From Oscillospiraceae bacterium (GTDB lineage: Bacteria; Bacillota; Clostridia; Oscillospirales; Acutalibacteraceae): a stretch of 6,939 nt of DNA. The stretch spans positions 1-6,939 of the forward strand of contig JAQXLO010000182.1 in the NCBI GenBank assembly GCA_029012165.1. Direction: 5' to 3'. The translations under genes and the position numbers were made by a program. Shown piece after piece: positions 5,396-6,939 of the stretch. Within the stretch, counting starts at the first letter, position 1. Every line of letters starts with the position of its first letter. The notes under the pieces were generated by a model. That model searched no databases. It saw nothing but the letters and a program-made list of their open reading frames with translations, and was not told where the DNA came from.

Positions 5396-5424
5396 AGTCT
5401 ACCACGAAACCGAACGTTTGTCAA
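5396..5424 (-). promoter_or_regulatory. Promoter of the LexA-controlled small gene
   Basis: Minus strand: TTGACA (5419-5424), a 17-bp spacer and TAGACT (5396-5401). The -35 is perfect and the -10 is moderate. A half LexA box, GTTCG (5411-5415 complement), sits immediately inside the -35 and could be a second, weak operator (about seven of ten positions across CGAACGTTTGTCAA on the plus strand). Confidence 0.75.
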
Positions 5425-5457
5425 GCGGAAAATCCATCCTATTTCACCCTCTTTTCG

Positions 5458-5466
5458 CATATACAT
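5458..5466 (+). promoter_or_regulatory. Possible sporulation (SigE/SigK-type) -10 element of sigK
   Basis: CATATACAT lies 31 bases before the sigK start codon and resembles the CATA-type -10 boxes used by the mother-cell sigma factors SigE and SigK. No clear -35 at 14-16 bases was found, and no SigA promoter is seen in the gap. Weakly supported. Confidence 0.3.
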
Positions 5467-5496
5467 TTCTTGAATGTCATATCGGGAGGGGACGAA

Positions 5497-6168
5497 ATGT
5501 TTGTGGATCTTTTTTCGGGGCTTTTATTTTTTGTACTGCATTTGGGAACTAACGGCTCCTTTCCGCCACCGCTGTCTGCGGCAGAGGAAGCGCAGTGCCT
5601 GCAAAAAATGGCGCAGGGGGATGCCCATGCACGGGATCTGCTGATCGAGCGCAACCTGCGACTGGTGGCACACATTATCAAAAAGTACTATGCGTCCTAC
5701 GACAATCAGGATGACCTGATTTCCATCGGCACCATCGGACTGATCAAAGCGGTCAATACCTTTGACCCAAAGAAGGGGACGAGACTGGCCACTTATGCGG
5801 CACGGTGCATTGAAAATGAAATCCTGATGCATTTCCGTGGACAAAAAAAGAGTGCGCAGGATGTGTCGATTCAGGATTCCATCGACGTGGATGGGGAGGG
5901 GAATCCCCTGACGCTGATGGATATCCTCTCCTGCGATGACACCATTGCGGATGATCTGGACATCCGCATGAAAACGGAGCAGCTGTATACCTACATCGAG
6001 GCTCTGGAGGATGAGCGGGAAAGGACGATTTTGGTTCTGCGCTACGGGTTGTACGGCAACGAGGTGCATACCCAGCGCATGGTGGCGAAAAAGCTGGGGA
6101 TCTCCCGTTCCTATGTGTCGAGGCTGGAGAAAAAGTCCTTGGCGGCACTGCGAAAAAAGTTTCAATGA
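5497..6168 (+). CDS. sigK: RNA polymerase sporulation sigma factor SigK
   Basis: This 223-residue sigma-70 family factor drives late mother-cell gene expression in sporulation. The first ~20 residues (MFVDLFSGLLFFVLHLG) are hydrophobic, as in pro-SigK, where this segment tethers the inactive form to the membrane until SpoIVFB cleaves it. Region 2 is complete, with NLRLVAHIIKKYY (53-65), DLISIGTIGLIKAVNTFD (73-90) and TYAARCIENEILMHFR (99-114). Region 4 includes RERTILVLRYGL (174-185) and a helix-turn-helix, TQRMVAKKLGISRSYVSRLE (192-211). The start ATG at 5497 follows GGGAGGGG (5484-5491). An in-frame ATG 27 bases earlier would put residues before the conserved N-terminus. The reading frame is continuous, so it is not split by a skin-type element. 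It diverges from the LexA-controlled gene and precedes an alpha-mannosidase gene by 54 bases. Confidence 0.95.
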   Translation: MFVDLFSGLLFFVLHLGTNGSFPPPLSAAEEAQCLQKMAQGDAHARDLLIERNLRLVAHIIKKYYASYDNQDDLISIGTIGLIKAVNTFDPKKGTRLATYAARCIENEILMHFRGQKKSAQDVSIQDSIDVDGEGNPLTLMDILSCDDTIADDLDIRMKTEQLYTYIEALEDERERTILVLRYGLYGNEVHTQRMVAKKLGISRSYVSRLEKKSLAALRKKFQ

Positions 6169-6171
6169 CCG

Positions 6172-6200
6172 TTGCGAAACGGGAACGCCCATGGTACAAT
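6172..6200 (+). promoter_or_regulatory. Probable promoter of the alpha-mannosidase gene
   Basis: TTGCGA (6172-6177), a 17-bp spacer and TACAAT (6195-6200), with TGG directly before the -10 (extended -10). It lies between the sigK stop and the next ribosome binding site, so the mannosidase gene can be expressed independently of sporulation. Confidence 0.6.
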
Positions 6201-6222
6201 GAAAAAAAGGAGGCGATTCCCA

Positions 6223-6939
6223 ATGCAAACCGTAAAACCTCATGTGCTGGAAGATATGATGGGTCAGCTGAACCGATACGCATTCACCGCAGTCTGCAAG
6301 GTGGAAGCGTGGGAGACAGTGGACGGACAGTATCTCGGCAACGGCGCATACACATTTTATGAAGAAACACGGGAAACCAAATACTTGGGGGACAGATGGT
6401 CTGCACGCTATGACTGCGCACGCATTTTCAGAGCGAAGGTCACCTTACCCGAGGATTTTGCAGGACGGAAGATCTACTTCCGTCTGGATTTCGGCGGAGA
6501 GGTGCTGGTGCGCATCAACGGCACGATCGTCGGCGCCGTCAGCTCCAGAGGCGGCAGTCACTGGATCTGCCGGGATGTTGTGCCTTTGCCGGCGGATGGG
6601 TCGGTGACGGTCGGCAAGGCGATGGATGTGGAGCTGGAGGCGTGCGTGGATTCGGGCGGCTTCTGCGACGCCGCCATGGCCGGCGCAACCGATGTGGAGT
6701 ATACCATGGCAACGGCGGAGTTTGTGGCGGTGGATACTGCCTGTGAAAAGTATATTATAGACACGGCGGTGATTTGGGACGCATTGCCGAACATCCGTGA
6801 TCCATTTATCCACGACAAGGTCTATGCTGCACTGGATGATTCCCTGCATATGGTGGACTACGATTTCGAGCAGCCGCAGGTGCGTGCCTCTATCCGGGAA
6901 GCGTCCGCATTTTTGGACAGCGCCATGGCGAAAATCCCG
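6223..6939 (+). CDS. Alpha-mannosidase, GH38 type, N-terminal part (cut by the window end)
   Basis: The frame is open for 239 codons from the ATG at 6223 to the last base, with no stop. AAGGAGG (6207-6213) lies 9 bases upstream. The visible part is the non-catalytic N-terminal beta-sandwich of clostridial GH38 alpha-mannosidases. It has YLGDRWSARYDCARIFRAKV (residues ~54-73), then LPEDFAGRKIYFRLDFGGEVLVRINGTIVG, the jelly-roll pattern in which a sugar-binding domain precedes the catalytic domain, and a helical linker (FEQPQVRASIREASAFLDSAM) at the end. The catalytic domain, with its zinc-binding and nucleophile residues, lies beyond the window, so activity cannot be confirmed. No signal peptide is seen, which suggests a cytosolic enzyme acting on imported mannosides. 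Full members are usually about 1000 residues. Another carbohydrate-active family with the same N-terminal domain cannot be excluded. Confidence 0.8.
   Translation, partial: MQTVKPHVLEDMMGQLNRYAFTAVCKVEAWETVDGQYLGNGAYTFYEETRETKYLGDRWSARYDCARIFRAKVTLPEDFAGRKIYFRLDFGGEVLVRINGTIVGAVSSRGGSHWICRDVVPLPADGSVTVGKAMDVELEACVDSGGFCDAAMAGATDVEYTMATAEFVAVDTACEKYIIDTAVIWDALPNIRDPFIHDKVYAALDDSLHMVDYDFEQPQVRASIREASAFLDSAMAKIP

Noticed and set aside
5411..5424. Second full LexA box CGAACGTTTGTCAA
   Set aside because: Only one half matches well (about seven of ten positions overall). It may be a weak site but is not listed as an operator of its own.
6169..6182. Hairpin CCGTT-GCGA-AACGG right after the sigK stop as a terminator
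   Set aside because: The stem is only 5 bp, there is no T-tract, and it overlaps the probable -35 of the next gene.
5524..6243. 239-codon open frame opposite sigK
   Set aside because: It is a shadow of the sigma factor gene; low-complexity, with no start signal.
6445..6849. 134-codon minus-strand frame and an 82-codon plus-strand frame (6359-6607) near the right end
   Set aside because: Both overlap the better supported open frame from 6223, which has a strong ribosome binding site and a recognisable GH38 N-terminal domain.

Overview
The window reads as chromosomal DNA from a spore-forming clostridium, probably of the Oscillospiraceae/Ruminococcus type. The evidence is an apparently intact, uninterrupted sporulation sigma factor K gene, a Gram-positive style LexA operator, strong GGAGG ribosome binding sites, and housekeeping and envelope genes of clostridial flavour. 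The taxonomic placement is inference. Most of the window is moderately GC-rich, but the first ~330 bases are clearly AT-rich.

Layout from left to right. Bases 1-168 hold an AT-rich open frame on the minus strand that looks like a truncated gene remnant. It abuts the terminator of a minus-strand tRNA-Lys(UUU) at 189-264, which has a near-consensus promoter at 282-310. A minus-strand block follows, read from right to left: an MBOAT O-acyltransferase (2541-3962), a DHHW-motif SGNH-like partner (1374-2528), a family 4 iron-sulfur uracil-DNA glycosylase (726-1313) and a small acidic protein with one EF-hand-like loop (395-694). The first two are a recognisable pair for O-acetylating an exported glycopolymer. 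The last two may form their own unit or be read through from upstream. Divergent from the MBOAT gene is a cytidylyltransferase of the IspD family whose motifs are those of TarI (ribitol-5-phosphate cytidylyltransferase). It has a perfect TTGACA-N17-TATAAT promoter and a 7+7 inverted repeat touching the -35. CDP-ribitol supply beside a polymer-acylating pair suggests this stretch serves cell-surface polymer synthesis and decoration.

Bases 4820-5108 hold no gene. They contain a 161-bp fold-back element made of three concentric inverted repeats, then three consecutive stem-loops. Two shorter relatives of the fold-back element lie at 331-383 and 1343-1372, each right after a stop codon. Next is an 82-residue unknown gene on the minus strand (5109-5357) with a near-perfect LexA box between its promoter and ribosome binding site, so it is probably an SOS gene. 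Divergent from it is sigK (5497-6168). The window closes with the N-terminal 239 codons of a probable GH38 alpha-mannosidase (6223 to the end), which has no stop codon inside the window.

I see no CRISPR array, transposase, phage gene or defence system. The points most worth a second look are the LexA-controlled small gene, the fold-back repeat family at gene ends, and the gene remnant fused to the tRNA-Lys terminator.
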